Positions 25,001-34,222 of a stretch of DNA of 64,000 nt are shown one piece after another. Both the position numbers and the translations under genes were made by a program. This stretch comes from Mogibacterium diversum (GTDB lineage: Bacteria > Bacillota > Clostridia > Peptostreptococcales > Anaerovoracaceae). The notes under the pieces were generated by a model. The model saw only the letters and a program-made list of their open reading frames with translations. It was not told the origin of the DNA and made no database searches. Location of the stretch: assembly GCF_002998925.1 (NCBI RefSeq), contig NZ_CP027228.1:1-64000 (forward strand), given 5' to 3'. The first letter of the stretch is position 1, and every line of letters starts with the position of its first letter.

Positions 25001-25935
25001 GAGAGAAACCAGTATATCTATTTACAGGATTTCTAGGCTCGGGTAAATCTACTTTCATTCAGGATACACTCGAAACACCGGAGTTCGGAGAAGGTGCAAG
25101 CACACTCCTCTTGGTTTGTGAGTCAGGTGAAGTACATTATGATGAAAGTAAATTTACCGACAAAGTGTACATCGAGACAATAGAGAGGGAGGCAGACCTT
25201 ACAGAAGCAAGGCTCAACGGCATCGCATCGAAGTATGTATTTGACAGAGTTCTAGTCGAGTACAACGGCATGTGGATGACGCAGACTCTGTTTGAGAACA
25301 TGCCTCGCAACTGGATAATCGCGCAGGAGATGACCTTCTTCGATGCGACTATGTTCGAACTGTACAATAAGAATATGAGACAGCTCTGCTTCAACAAGAT
25401 GCAGAATGCAGAGCTTGTGGTATTCAATAGATTCCAGAAGGGTGCGGATAAGATGCCGTTCCATAAGGAAGTGCGTGTAGCTAACAGGCGCTCGCAGATT
25501 GTCTATGAGTTCGGGCCGCATGACATAGAAGTAGACGATATTGTGGATGAGTTGCCTTTCGATAAGAAGGCCAGCACGATTGAAATCGCCGACGATATGT
25601 ACGCTGACTGGTATCGCGATATCAACGAAAATCAGGATGAGTACAACAATAAGACATTGATTCTAAAGGGCAGAGTCGTAAAGGGCGGCGATATGAAGCA
25701 CGGGGAGTTCGGGCTTGGAAGGCATCTCATGACATGCTGCGTAGAGGATATGCAGTTCGCAGCGCTCATGGGTATCTATGATAGAATCGATGACTTCAAG
25801 AATGGAGCTTGGGTTCAGGTCAAAGCCAAGGTTAGGGTTGAATACGTCGATGCATACGAGGAGAAGGGGCCAGTCCTTTACTGTAAGTCGGTAGAGGCGT
25901 GCGAGCCATGCAACCCTGAGGTTGCGACATTTTAA
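24997..25935 (+). CDS. COG0523-like GTPase fused to a DUF1980/TIGR03943-type domain
   Basis: The 312-residue protein has Walker A GFLGSGKST (11-19) but no GCICC metal motif in the usual place. The C-terminal third (LKGRVVKGGDMKHGEF; HLMTCCVEDMQFAALMG; GAWVQVKAKVRVEY) resembles the DUF1980 (YcgQ) domain found with zinc-responsive permeases. The double Cys in MTCC may bind metal. A fused GTPase and YcgQ-like part suggests a metal-delivery machine working with the His-rich GTPase encoded just upstream, with which it overlaps by 4 bases. No permease partner is in the window. The call for the C-terminal domain is tentative. Confidence 0.75.
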   Translation: MREKPVYLFTGFLGSGKSTFIQDTLETPEFGEGASTLLLVCESGEVHYDESKFTDKVYIETIEREADLTEARLNGIASKYVFDRVLVEYNGMWMTQTLFENMPRNWIIAQEMTFFDATMFELYNKNMRQLCFNKMQNAELVVFNRFQKGADKMPFHKEVRVANRRSQIVYEFGPHDIEVDDIVDELPFDKKASTIEIADDMYADWYRDINENQDEYNNKTLILKGRVVKGGDMKHGEFGLGRHLMTCCVEDMQFAALMGIYDRIDDFKNGAWVQVKAKVRVEYVDAYEEKGPVLYCKSVEACEPCNPEVATF

Positions 25936-25968
25936 ACAGCTATTTAATAGAGAAATGCATGATTATAA

Positions 25969-26001
25969 ACCTCTTTTGTCAGGGATTCTGGCAGAAGAGG
26001 T
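25969..26001. terminator. 14-bp stem-loop after the COG0523 pair
   Basis: ACCTCTTTTGTCAG pairs with CTGGCAGAAGAGGT (two wobbles) around GGATT. The T-tail is poor, so it may be a terminator or a processing/stability hairpin. Confidence 0.55.
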
Positions 26002-26007
26002 ATTAAT

Positions 26008-26036
26008 TTGCCTATATTTTGCTAGAGGAATAATCT
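26008..26036 (+). promoter_or_regulatory. Probable promoter of the two-component/ABC operon
   Basis: TTGCCT (26008-26013) and TAATCT (26031-26036) are 17 bp apart. They lie about 110 bp before the response regulator start. No operator repeat is obvious. Confidence 0.4.
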
Positions 26037-26147
26037 ACAATGGTTGATATGAAGAATTTTATGTAAATGCTAATATGCAAAGCAAATTCATACCAGATTC
26101 ACACCGTGATAGTAAGGTAGAGTCAGAAGATAGAAAGGGTGCATACG

Positions 26148-26828
26148 ATGGCAACGATACTTTTCCTAGAAGATGAAAACATGATTCGCGAAGTTCTTTC
26201 TGAATACATGGTGGTCGCAGGTCACGAGGTTGTTACGTGTGAGCGTGGCGATGAAGCGATAAAGCTAATTGAAGAGGGTGAGCCGTTTGACCTTGCGGTG
26301 CTCGACATCAGAGTGCCAGGAGCGACAGGGTTTGATGTGTTACAGGCTATAAAAAAAGAACGTGGCGAAGATATTGGTGTGATTATGCTCACGGCATATG
26401 ACGATATCAATACGCAGCTTGAGGCTTTTAACTACCTTGCGGATGATTACATTACAAAGCCTGCCTCACCGATAATTCTAATTAAGAGAATTGAAGCTGT
26501 TCTTAGAAGAACGAGGAGGAAGATGGAATCAGAGATTAATCAGGGGTTCGTGGTCGATGAAGATGAACTTCGGGCATACTATAACAAGAAGAACCTCAAA
26601 CTGACCGTAAGTGAATTTGTGCTCATGAAGACTCTGAGGGATAGTCCGGGAAGGGTATTTAGCAGAGATCAGCTTATCAACATGATATTCGATGAGGAGT
26701 ACGTGGCGAACGATAGGATAATCGATGCACACATCAAGAATCTTAGAAAGAAACTCCCACATGACTACATCGAAACAGTTATAGGAGTTGGCTACAGGTG
26801 GAGAAAAGAAGATGAAATTAGGAAGTAA
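26148..26828 (+). CDS. OmpR-family response regulator
   Basis: The 226-residue protein has a receiver domain (E8/D9, phosphorylated D53 in VLDIRVPG, K near 104 in YITKPAS). An OmpR-type winged helix follows (LTVSEFVLMKTLRDSPGRVFS; DAHIKNLRKKL). The ATG at 26148 is 8 nt after AGAAAGGG; an earlier GTG lies within that site. It overlaps the kinase gene by 17 bases and is followed by an ABC transporter. The arrangement is typical of systems that sense peptide antibiotics or envelope stress and switch on the adjacent exporter. Confidence 0.93.
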   Translation: MATILFLEDENMIREVLSEYMVVAGHEVVTCERGDEAIKLIEEGEPFDLAVLDIRVPGATGFDVLQAIKKERGEDIGVIMLTAYDDINTQLEAFNYLADDYITKPASPIILIKRIEAVLRRTRRKMESEINQGFVVDEDELRAYYNKKNLKLTVSEFVLMKTLRDSPGRVFSRDQLINMIFDEEYVANDRIIDAHIKNLRKKLPHDYIETVIGVGYRWRKEDEIRK

Positions 26829-28380
26829 GACATTTTTATACAGCGTCATTATCTCGCTGATCGTGGGAATCGTGATCTTTTCATATATGGTATTCCTGAT
26901 GCCTTCCATGTATATGGATTACAAGGAGAATCAAAATTTAGAAAATGCAAAGTCAGCGATGAAGCACTTCAAGAAGCACGAATCATTGAAAAACTTCAAG
27001 ACTGGCGATGCCAATGCTATAGGTATCATCGTACCTGGAAATGGCTACACTATCAGGGTTACGGGATCCAGTTTCAATGGATCAATTGAGGCTGTTAGCC
27101 CTGCGTCTAAAGAGATTATAGACCAGTTCAGGGCTCTTGATATGAGCAGTAAGAGTAATAAAAAGGAGGCATTTAAGAATCTAAAGCCTGCACTTAAAGC
27201 CTTTGCAGAAGAGAATTCGGCTGAGATGAATAGCAGTTTTAAAATAAATCTTAAAGGAGACAGCAGCTTATCTCAGTTCAAGGTTAAGGATAAAAAACTT
27301 CACTACTATAGTGGCGGAGTGTTAATCAGTGAGTTTTCCGTCGAGAGTCGTTATTCGGGAACTAGCTACACCTATTTTGTCGGATTTGCAAAGCATGGAG
27401 ATGACATGCTTATCCTAAGTAGCACCACGATGACACCTTCAGCAAGTGAAATTCTACCAGTTCTCTACGGGTCAGCTCCTATGCTCATACTGCTTATGAT
27501 AATCTTGGCATTTGGAGTATCAGCAATATATTCACGCAAGATAGTATCTCCAATTAGGAAGCTGTCTATGGATGCGGAGAGACGCATGAGTTCGTCATCA
27601 ATAAAGCTAGAGCCACTTGAAGCTGTAGGCAATGATGAGATATCTGATTTGACTGCTGCACTAAACCTACTTTATGAAAAGCAAGCACAGGCAGTTCAAA
27701 ATCTCGAAGAGGAGAATAAGCGTAAAGAAGTTTATATGCGTGCTACATCGCATCAGCTAAAAACTCCTATCGCGGCATCGATGCTACTCGTGGACGGAAT
27801 GATTGGTAAGGTCGGAAAGTTCGGAGATAGGGACCTGTATTTGCCAGAGGTAAAAGCGCAGCTTCGTGAGATGATGAGCATAATAGAGGAGACGTCAAAT
27901 CTTAACAATGCGGCAGATAGCTTCGAGGTTGAGAAGGTCGATATTGTGTCATTATGCCGGGAAACTTTAGAGAAGAACCGCATCGGAGCTGAATCTAAGG
28001 GCATAACTCTAAATGGTCCAGAGATTGAAACAGCCGTATATTGGTATACCAATGCGATGATGCTCAAGAAGATTTTGGAGAATTTAATTGTGAATGGCAT
28101 AGACCACACAGGTGAAAGTGGAAGTGTCACAGTCGATGTTAGGGAGTCTAGAATTTCGGTGTTCAGTCGTCCAGGACATATAGATGAGGAAATAATTGAT
28201 GATATCTTTGAACCGTTTGTAACGGGAGCTCAAGGAGAAGATATTGGACAGAAGAAGGGGCATGGATTAGGGCTTTATATAGCTAAATATTTTGCGGGAA
28301 AGCTAGGGCTTGAACTGCGTGGTGACAACATGCAGGACGGCGTTCAGTTTATTCTAGAGAAAAGAGGTAGAGATGATTAG
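26812..28380 (+). CDS. Sensor histidine kinase
   Basis: The 522-residue kinase has two membrane helices (about 7-27 and 212-234) enclosing an extracellular domain of about 185 residues, so it senses outside signals. A linker, the dimerisation domain with H314 in ATSHQLKTP, and an ATPase domain (NLIVNGIDHTG; GLGLYIAKYF) follow. The external domain is larger than that of intramembrane-sensing BceS kinases. ATG 26812 inside the regulator gene is chosen because an upstream frame start at 26788 would be deep in the regulator. It overlaps the ABC ATPase gene by 8 bases, so all four genes are coupled. Confidence 0.92.
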   Translation: MKLGSKTFLYSVIISLIVGIVIFSYMVFLMPSMYMDYKENQNLENAKSAMKHFKKHESLKNFKTGDANAIGIIVPGNGYTIRVTGSSFNGSIEAVSPASKEIIDQFRALDMSSKSNKKEAFKNLKPALKAFAEENSAEMNSSFKINLKGDSSLSQFKVKDKKLHYYSGGVLISEFSVESRYSGTSYTYFVGFAKHGDDMLILSSTTMTPSASEILPVLYGSAPMLILLMIILAFGVSAIYSRKIVSPIRKLSMDAERRMSSSSIKLEPLEAVGNDEISDLTAALNLLYEKQAQAVQNLEEENKRKEVYMRATSHQLKTPIAASMLLVDGMIGKVGKFGDRDLYLPEVKAQLREMMSIIEETSNLNNAADSFEVEKVDIVSLCRETLEKNRIGAESKGITLNGPEIETAVYWYTNAMMLKKILENLIVNGIDHTGESGSVTVDVRESRISVFSRPGHIDEEIIDDIFEPFVTGAQGEDIGQKKGHGLGLYIAKYFAGKLGLELRGDNMQDGVQFILEKRGRDD

Positions 28381-29221
28381 ACTCGACAATGTTAAGGTGA
28401 GTTTTAAAGATAAAGTAGCTGTGGACCTCGGGCGAGTGATTGAAATTGCGGATGGCGAGAGAGTCGGAATCATAGGGAGCAACGGTGCTGGAAAGACTAC
28501 GCTTCTAAAGAGTATTATCGGTCTGGTTCCTCATAAGGGAAACATAGCACTCGGGGTTCCGTCAAATGAGATCTCCGTTCACATGCAGTACAACTCTTAT
28601 GTCGATACCGTTTCAATTAGGAACATCATCGAGATGGTGATGGGCTGCAGGATAACAGACAATCAGAAACTCCAAGAAATGATTGAATTCTTCGAGTTCG
28701 AAGGATGCTTAGATAAGAGGTGGAAACAGCTATCAGGCGGTCAGAAGCAGAGGCTCACTCTCATACTCGTGATGTGTAAGGACAGCAAAATAGTGATGTT
28801 CGATGAAGTTACATCAGGACTCGACTTCGAGACGCGTCAGAGGCTCATGGACAAGCTCGTAACTTGGTACGAGGAAAAGCACACGACGCTGCTTATAACA
28901 TCACATTACTATACTGAGCTCGATAATTTGGCGACCAAAATACTGTATCTTAAGGACGGTAGGGCCGTGGACTACGGGTCAAAGGAAGAGCTTTTTAGAA
29001 AGTACTGCGGAAATGCCGTGGTGATCTTCGAGGATACGGAAAAAGGACGTGAAATAGCGAAGGCGCACAAACAGATAAAGGCCGCCGAAGGGTTTATTGC
29101 ACTCTCATGTGACAATGATGATGAAGAGGTTGAAATCGCTGAAAAGCTTATCAGAAACCACATAAACTACAGGCGAAGCAATAACGATATCGAAATGATG
29201 ACTATTAATGCGGAGAGGTAA
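28373..29221 (+). CDS. ABC transporter ATP-binding protein
   Basis: The 282-residue ATPase has Walker A GSNGAGKTT, signature LSGGQKQRL, Walker B KIVMFDEVTSGLD and the H-loop TSHYY. An extended C-terminal part (about 220-282) is less conserved, as in multidrug/antibiotic exporters of the CcmA/DrrA group. It pairs with the downstream ABC-2-type permease. Start ATG overlaps the kinase stop. Substrate unknown; the two-component context suggests an antimicrobial or lipid-like compound. Confidence 0.92.
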   Translation: MIRLDNVKVSFKDKVAVDLGRVIEIADGERVGIIGSNGAGKTTLLKSIIGLVPHKGNIALGVPSNEISVHMQYNSYVDTVSIRNIIEMVMGCRITDNQKLQEMIEFFEFEGCLDKRWKQLSGGQKQRLTLILVMCKDSKIVMFDEVTSGLDFETRQRLMDKLVTWYEEKHTTLLITSHYYTELDNLATKILYLKDGRAVDYGSKEELFRKYCGNAVVIFEDTEKGREIAKAHKQIKAAEGFIALSCDNDDEEVEIAEKLIRNHINYRRSNNDIEMMTINAER

Positions 29222-29222
29222 G

Positions 29223-29975
29223 ATGAATAGATATACGATAAGATACGAATTTCAAAATACGCTGCACAATGTCTATGCGGTCTTCTTTGGATCTATTTTT
29301 CCAGTGCTACTACTGCATATGATTGTCAGGGGAACACTTGGCGACATTCCTAAGAATATGAAGGATGAAGTGGTAACCACAATATTTATTGGCATGGCGA
29401 TGCTTATTCCGCTGGCGAGCATATTTCTGAATCACGCAGCGATTTATTCAAATGAGCTTGATAAGAAGATACCTGAACGTTTACTGCTCTTCGGATTTTC
29501 GGAGAAGGACATATTGCTCAACAAAGTGGTAGCGAATTTGATTATATTGACGCTCTGCATATTTATTTACCTTGGTGGGACTGTTCCTTTCCTAAAAATA
29601 CTTAAGCCGAGGTTTGCAGCTGTGGTGGTTTGGATTTTGGGAATATATATTCTTGCTATTATCTTGATGGCCCTCGCTCATGGTATAGCGACATTAATAG
29701 GTAAGTTCGGACCGACCTATGGCGTTGTGATGGCAATCTACTTCGCAATGATGATATTGAGTGGATACATGGGCGTTAGAATAACAGATCTTCCAAAATC
29801 GGTTAGATGGATATCTGAACTGCTTCCAACTGCGCAGCTTGGTAACGATTATATAGATTTCTGGCTAGGCAGAGAATATAATTTCGGACCGCTAATTCAG
29901 TCAATGATCTTCATGTCTGCTCTTAGTGCAGTGGTTGTGCTGGTGGCATTTAAGGTGAGAGGAAGAAAGAATTAA
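29223..29975 (+). CDS. ABC-2 type permease
   Basis: The 250-residue protein has about six membrane helices in the ABC-2 pattern, with a long first extracellular segment and a conserved FGFSEKDILLNKVVANL cytoplasmic loop. It is the membrane partner of the ATPase just upstream. ATG 29223 follows GGAGAGG at a suitable distance. It closes the four-gene operon; no clear hairpin is seen before the next promoter. Confidence 0.88.
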   Translation: MNRYTIRYEFQNTLHNVYAVFFGSIFPVLLLHMIVRGTLGDIPKNMKDEVVTTIFIGMAMLIPLASIFLNHAAIYSNELDKKIPERLLLFGFSEKDILLNKVVANLIILTLCIFIYLGGTVPFLKILKPRFAAVVVWILGIYILAIILMALAHGIATLIGKFGPTYGVVMAIYFAMMILSGYMGVRITDLPKSVRWISELLPTAQLGNDYIDFWLGREYNFGPLIQSMIFMSALSAVVVLVAFKVRGRKN

Positions 29976-30009
29976 GTAGCACCTTAAGAAAATCTTCATA
30001 AAAAATAAC

Positions 30010-30066
30010 TTGAATTTGATGGTCGATGTGTTATTGTATTAGTAACTTAATACAATAACACGTCGA
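30010..30066 (+). promoter_or_regulatory. Promoter with a 44-bp near-perfect palindromic operator for the GntR/ABC operon
   Basis: GTGTTATTGTATTA (30028-30041) and its exact complement (30048-30061) flank six bases. The arms extend outward to 30023-30066 with a single mismatch pair. TTGAAT (30010-30015) and TATTGT (30032-30037) form a promoter whose -10 lies inside the left arm. This is a convincing autoregulatory site for the YtrA-type regulator encoded 69 bp downstream. Confidence 0.8.
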
Positions 30067-30134
30067 TTTATTTATATCTGATTCAAATTAGGTATAAAAC
30101 AAATCGTATCAATAGATTTAGAGAGGAGACTAGC

Positions 30135-30503
30135 ATGGAATGGAAATTTGTCGATGGTATCCCGATATACTCGCAGATTGTAAATGAGCTCACCGTGCGG
30201 ATTGCCAGACACGACTATTTACCAGGGGAGAAGCTGCCATCTGTAAGAGATATCGCAGCAGCAGCTTGTGTCAATCCGAACACGGTGCAGAGAGCACTTG
30301 CGGAGCTCGAACGAAGCGGGCTAGTGCGCACAGAGAGGACCAACGGAAGATTTGTGACGGAGGATGAGAGAGCCTTGAAAGAGATTTATAAGGGGTTATC
30401 AAGTTCGTATATTGATGAACTCGTCGAGAAGCTGCGTAATATTGGGATGAGTGACATGGAGATTATAGAAGCGGTTACAAACTGCGTGGGAAAGGAGAAA
30501 TAA
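30135..30503 (+). CDS. GntR family (YtrA-type) transcriptional regulator
   Basis: The 122-residue protein has a GntR winged helix (PIYSQIVNEL; PGEKLPSVRDIA; VNPNTVQRALAELE) and a short helical tail without an effector-binding domain, which defines the YtrA subgroup. These regulators repress their own ABC-transporter operons, often answering cell-wall antibiotics. AGAGAGGAG precedes the ATG. The stop overlaps the ABC ATPase start (TAATG). Confidence 0.93.
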   Translation: MEWKFVDGIPIYSQIVNELTVRIARHDYLPGEKLPSVRDIAAAACVNPNTVQRALAELERSGLVRTERTNGRFVTEDERALKEIYKGLSSSYIDELVEKLRNIGMSDMEIIEAVTNCVGKEK

Positions 30504-31198
30504 TGAGCATAATAGAGATAAAAGATCTGAGCAAAGCATACGGCTCAAAGCTAGCGCTATCGGGTGTTGATCTAGATATAGATAAGGGGCAAATTGTTGG
30601 ACTCATGGGGCCAAATGGCTCAGGCAAGACAACACTAATTAAGATAATCATGGGATTACTGAGACCTGATGCTGGTGAGGTCCTGATAGATGGAGATAGA
30701 CCTAGTGAAAAGACAAAGGCAAAGGTCGCTTACCTGCCTGATAAGATGACGTACCCTACATATATGACTGCTGGCAGCCTCGTGCGCCTATATCAGGATT
30801 TCTTCGATGACTTCGATAAACTCAAAGCTCTATCGATGCTCAATGATCTCGGTATCGAGAAAGGGCTTAAGCTAAAAGCGATGTCCAAAGGTACCAAGGA
30901 AAAGGTGCAGCTCATCCTAACGATGGCACGTAATGCCGAAGTGTATCTACTCGATGAACCTATCGCAGGCGTTGATCCAGCGACTAGAGACTATATTCTT
31001 AGAACGATTATTACCAATTACAATCCTGAGGCTGTAGTGATTATTTCCACTCACCTAATCGCCGATGTCGAATCGGTACTCGACGATGTAATCTTCATCA
31101 AAGACGGCGAAATCGTGGTTCACGAGACTGCTGAAAGTTTGCGTGAGAAGAAGGGTCAAAGCATTGATAAACTGTTCAGGGAGGTGTTCAAATGCTAG
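30503..31198 (+). CDS. ABC transporter ATP-binding protein (YtrB-like)
   Basis: The 231-residue ATPase has Walker A GPNGSGKTT and Walker B VYLLDEPIAGVDP. The signature region is unusual: MSKGTKEKVQLI replaces LSGGQ, as is common in YtrB-type proteins. It overlaps the regulator by one base and the permease by seven. The operon is under the large palindrome. Substrate unknown; cell-envelope stress defence is the likely role from family context. Confidence 0.9.
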   Translation: MSIIEIKDLSKAYGSKLALSGVDLDIDKGQIVGLMGPNGSGKTTLIKIIMGLLRPDAGEVLIDGDRPSEKTKAKVAYLPDKMTYPTYMTAGSLVRLYQDFFDDFDKLKALSMLNDLGIEKGLKLKAMSKGTKEKVQLILTMARNAEVYLLDEPIAGVDPATRDYILRTIITNYNPEAVVIISTHLIADVESVLDDVIFIKDGEIVVHETAESLREKKGQSIDKLFREVFKC

Positions 31199-31977
31199 GT
31201 AAATTATTAAAATATGAGTTTAAATCGCTGATGAACAATCTCGGAGTTCTGTACTTGGTTTGGTTATCTCTCACTTTGATTACTGCTGTTTTACCAAAGG
31301 CATCGAAATACACATCTGAGTTTGTAGAAAATCTTCTCTATGTAGTTTGGGCAATCTCGTTTATAGCTGCAATTATAATGACATTAGTAGTGGTTATTGA
31401 CCGCAGATTCTACAAGAATTTCTATGGAGCTGAAGGGTATTTTACGCTTTCGCTACCTGTCAAGATAAGTACACACATCTGGAGCAAGGTAATTGCTAGT
31501 ACAGTTTGGATGGTAATAACGGCATTTGTTGGAATCTTCATCATGATGATAGTAAGCATTGCGACAAATGGACCAGATTCTTATCATCAGATAAATGTAT
31601 TTATGAACGAGAGGCCGGCAGAGGCAAGGGCAATAATAATATTTCTGTTTGAGGTGCTATTGCTGGGAGTTGTATACATCAGCCGATTCCTTCTTAAGAC
31701 ACTTGCATGCATTAACTTAAGCGTGCAGTTCAGCAGCTTCAAATCACTTCTACAGGGAGTTTTCTTCGTCGTACTCACAATAGCAGAGGTGTATGCTGCG
31801 ATTGAAGTAATTGGACATCTATTCGGCGACTTTGCATTAAACCTGACTGTGAATGGCAATCAGATTAGAATTGCACAGTATGGAGTCGGAGGAATTATAC
31901 TTTTGCAGGTTGTGGAGTGTGCAATCTACTTCCTCGCATCTAACTATCTGATGAAAAACCGACTTAACCTCGAGTAG
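31192..31977 (+). CDS. ABC transporter permease of the GntR-controlled operon
   Basis: The 261-residue protein has about six membrane helices and begins MLGKLLKYEFKSLMNN, typical of permeases paired with YtrB-like ATPases. It overlaps the ATPase gene by 7 bases. A terminator follows at 32031. No substrate site can be read. Confidence 0.85.
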   Translation: MLGKLLKYEFKSLMNNLGVLYLVWLSLTLITAVLPKASKYTSEFVENLLYVVWAISFIAAIIMTLVVVIDRRFYKNFYGAEGYFTLSLPVKISTHIWSKVIASTVWMVITAFVGIFIMMIVSIATNGPDSYHQINVFMNERPAEARAIIIFLFEVLLLGVVYISRFLLKTLACINLSVQFSSFKSLLQGVFFVVLTIAEVYAAIEVIGHLFGDFALNLTVNGNQIRIAQYGVGGIILLQVVECAIYFLASNYLMKNRLNLE

Positions 31978-32030
31978 GAGCATAATATGCTGATAATTCA
32001 TCAATTTTTATAAACAATTTATAACGCAAG

Positions 32031-32067
32031 AGCCGAATTCAAAATTATTTGATTCGGCTTTTATTTT
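32031..32067 (+). terminator. Terminator after the GntR/ABC operon
   Basis: AGCCGAAT (32031-32038) pairs with ATTCGGCT (32052-32059) around an AT-rich loop, followed by TTTATTTTG. The 180 bp from here to the MATE start shows no other clear element. Confidence 0.8.
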
Positions 32068-32243
32068 GTACAGAAGTCTTTGAAATGAACGGATTGCAGT
32101 TCTCTCAAAATGCTAGTATACTAACTCTACACGTTGTAACGCACTTGGTTAAGAAGGGGTTTGTGCGATTAATCGTGACAATCTGACAACGCAGATCATG
32201 TGATAGTGAGATGGGCTTCACAGCATTGGAAGGATGACGAGAA

Positions 32244-33578
32244 TTGAATAGAAATGATTCGCTGATAAATAAATATTTGCGATACATTATTCCCGCGATG
32301 GCTGGACAGCTCATATTCACGCTGTACACAGTAGTTGATGGGATTTTCGTAGCTCGAGGTGTATCCGAGACGGCTCTAGCTGCCGTCTCAATTGCTACGC
32401 CGTTCGTCACCTTGCTGTTTGCAATTTCAATAACTTTCGCGGTGGGTACATCAACAATAGTTGCCCGTCTTCTCGGTCAAAACCGTACTATGGAGGCGAG
32501 ACGCGTATTCACAGAGAGCTTAGTTTCACTTGTTTTGTTGTCGATAGTAATCAGCGTGCTGGTCTTTATTTTCCTAAATCCGCTGTGCAGGTTGCTCGGA
32601 GCGACGGAATCGACGCTTCCATATGTAAGGAGTTATCTTCTCACGATAGCACCGTTCATATTTTCATTCGTCATATCCTACAATCTCGAGCTGCTCCTCG
32701 CCACTGACGGATTTCCAGGACTCGCCACTATCTATGTGCTGCTCGGAGTGATTCTCAACATCCTCCTCGATTGGTACACGATATTTAAGCTGAATTGGGG
32801 CATAGTTGGAGCTGGATTAGCAACGTCTTTTTCTCAGACGGTCGTAATTATCATCTACCTGATTCACTTTGCGGGGAGGAAAGCGACACTTCGTTTTACG
32901 AGATTTAAGTTCAGACGCGGACTTATGTTTCGCCAATTCATGAGCGGTATACCTTCAGGTATTACGGAAATGTCGCCGGGAATAGTGACATTTATCTTCA
33001 ACAGGTTTATCGTTACTTTTATGCACGATAGAGAGCTGATTATCTATTCGATACTATCATATGTAATTCTGCTGGCGACGGTTCTTGCAAATGGGATTGC
33101 TCAAGGCACACAGCCCCTCGTTAGTTACTATCACGGTAGACACGAGAGGGATACATTCCGCACTATCTTTGGTTATGAGATTAGATCGGGACTCATATTG
33201 GCCGTATTAGAGATAGCGGTCGTGCTGGTGTTTGGAAATTATATAGCGATGCTATTTGTTAATGATGGAGATGCACTTATCCTGGAAGTATCGTATGCGC
33301 TTAGACTGATAGCTTTGGCATTCCCAATGCTCAGTATGAATATCATCATCGCTGGATATCTAACTGCTCTCGAGAGGTCTAGGGTTGCAGCTTTCATATC
33401 GCTGATGAGATGTACACTGACGCTTCTGCTTTCGCTTGCGTTAATCGCAACTATGCTTGGCGTATCTTATGTATGGCTCTCACTTGCCGTATCTGAGATG
33501 CTTTCTATGATAGCAGCAGTTCTTCTGTACAGGAAGACTCGCAGAGTTGCAATAGCTGAAACTTTTGACGACATGTAG
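32244..33578 (+). CDS. MATE family efflux transporter
   Basis: The 444-residue protein has twelve predicted helices in two related halves and the N-terminal pattern IPAMAGQLIFTLYTVVDGIFVARGVSETALAAVSIA typical of MATE exporters in Firmicutes (only part quoted is diagnostic: the VVDGIFVARG and ALAAVS motifs). MATE pumps export cationic drugs or metabolites using Na+ or H+. The start is TTG with GGAAGGA 9 nt upstream. It is a single gene. Substrate is unknown. Confidence 0.9.
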   Translation: MNRNDSLINKYLRYIIPAMAGQLIFTLYTVVDGIFVARGVSETALAAVSIATPFVTLLFAISITFAVGTSTIVARLLGQNRTMEARRVFTESLVSLVLLSIVISVLVFIFLNPLCRLLGATESTLPYVRSYLLTIAPFIFSFVISYNLELLLATDGFPGLATIYVLLGVILNILLDWYTIFKLNWGIVGAGLATSFSQTVVIIIYLIHFAGRKATLRFTRFKFRRGLMFRQFMSGIPSGITEMSPGIVTFIFNRFIVTFMHDRELIIYSILSYVILLATVLANGIAQGTQPLVSYYHGRHERDTFRTIFGYEIRSGLILAVLEIAVVLVFGNYIAMLFVNDGDALILEVSYALRLIALAFPMLSMNIIIAGYLTALERSRVAAFISLMRCTLTLLLSLALIATMLGVSYVWLSLAVSEMLSMIAAVLLYRKTRRVAIAETFDDM

Positions 33579-33584
33579 ATTGTG

Positions 33585-33607
33585 CATTGTATTAATTTAG
33601 TACAATG
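33585..33607. repeat. Inverted repeat resembling the GntR operator core
   Basis: CATTGTA (33585-33591) and TACAATG (33601-33607) form a dyad; the longer cores ATTGTATTA and TAGTACAAT match the arms of the palindrome at 30028-30061, but with a 3-bp rather than 6-bp gap. It lies just after the MATE gene and before the second Rrf2 gene. Confidence 0.35.
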
Positions 33608-33767
33608 TGTATATCTTTTGTATTATCGTTGCTAAACTCAGGGGAATTTTATTACAATACTCATACTTATCACTATTGCTGATTAAATATCCATGATGCA
33701 TTGTTAGATTGAATATCGCTGTTAGTAGGGACGTTGTGTTACTACAGAAATAGAAAAGTGAGGAGAA

Positions 33768-34172
33768 ATGCTTTTTAATCGAGAGACAGACTATGCAGTA
33801 AGGGTTCTTAAGAATCTGTCGACAGATAGACCCACGAGCATAAGTTCATTCGTGGAAGGTGAATTCATATCAGAGGCAATCGCTTATAAGGTATCAAGAA
33901 AACTCGATAAGGCTGGTATCATATACGGAGTAAGGGGGAGCAGTGGTGGCTATGTGCTGAGCAGACCGCTGACGGAGATTACCCTATATGATGTGCACCA
34001 GGCTATAGAGCCACATTCACTTGTATGTGAGTGCCTGAAGCAAGATGTTTCGTGTCTTTTGAACACAGACCGAGACACATGTGCGCTTCGAAAGGAATTA
34101 TTACGTATTCAAGAAAATATAAATACTGATTTGAAAAAACACTCTCTAGGTGAGCTTTTTGACGCAAAATAA
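33768..34172 (+). CDS. Rrf2 family transcriptional regulator (second copy)
   Basis: The 134-residue protein starts MLFNRETDYAVRVLKNLS and has the wing GVRGSSGGYVLSRPL of the Rrf2 family. Cysteines C87, C89, C96 and C105 are near the positions used by Fe-S-binding members. It shares only the family pattern with the 10614 copy. It is monocistronic and convergent with the UPF0126 gene, ending in a bidirectional terminator. The target is unknown; neighbours give no strong hint. GAGGAG precedes the ATG. Confidence 0.85.
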   Translation: MLFNRETDYAVRVLKNLSTDRPTSISSFVEGEFISEAIAYKVSRKLDKAGIIYGVRGSSGGYVLSRPLTEITLYDVHQAIEPHSLVCECLKQDVSCLLNTDRDTCALRKELLRIQENINTDLKKHSLGELFDAK

Positions 34173-34211
34173 AAAAATAATCGCATCACGCTTTGATGCG
34201 ATTATTTTTTT
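34171..34211. terminator. Bidirectional terminator between convergent genes
   Basis: A perfect 17-bp stem (34171-34187 with 34195-34211) starts with A7 and ends with T7, so it works on both strands. It serves the Rrf2 gene (plus) and the UPF0126 gene (minus). Confidence 0.95.
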
Positions 34212-34222
34212 GCATTTTATGC

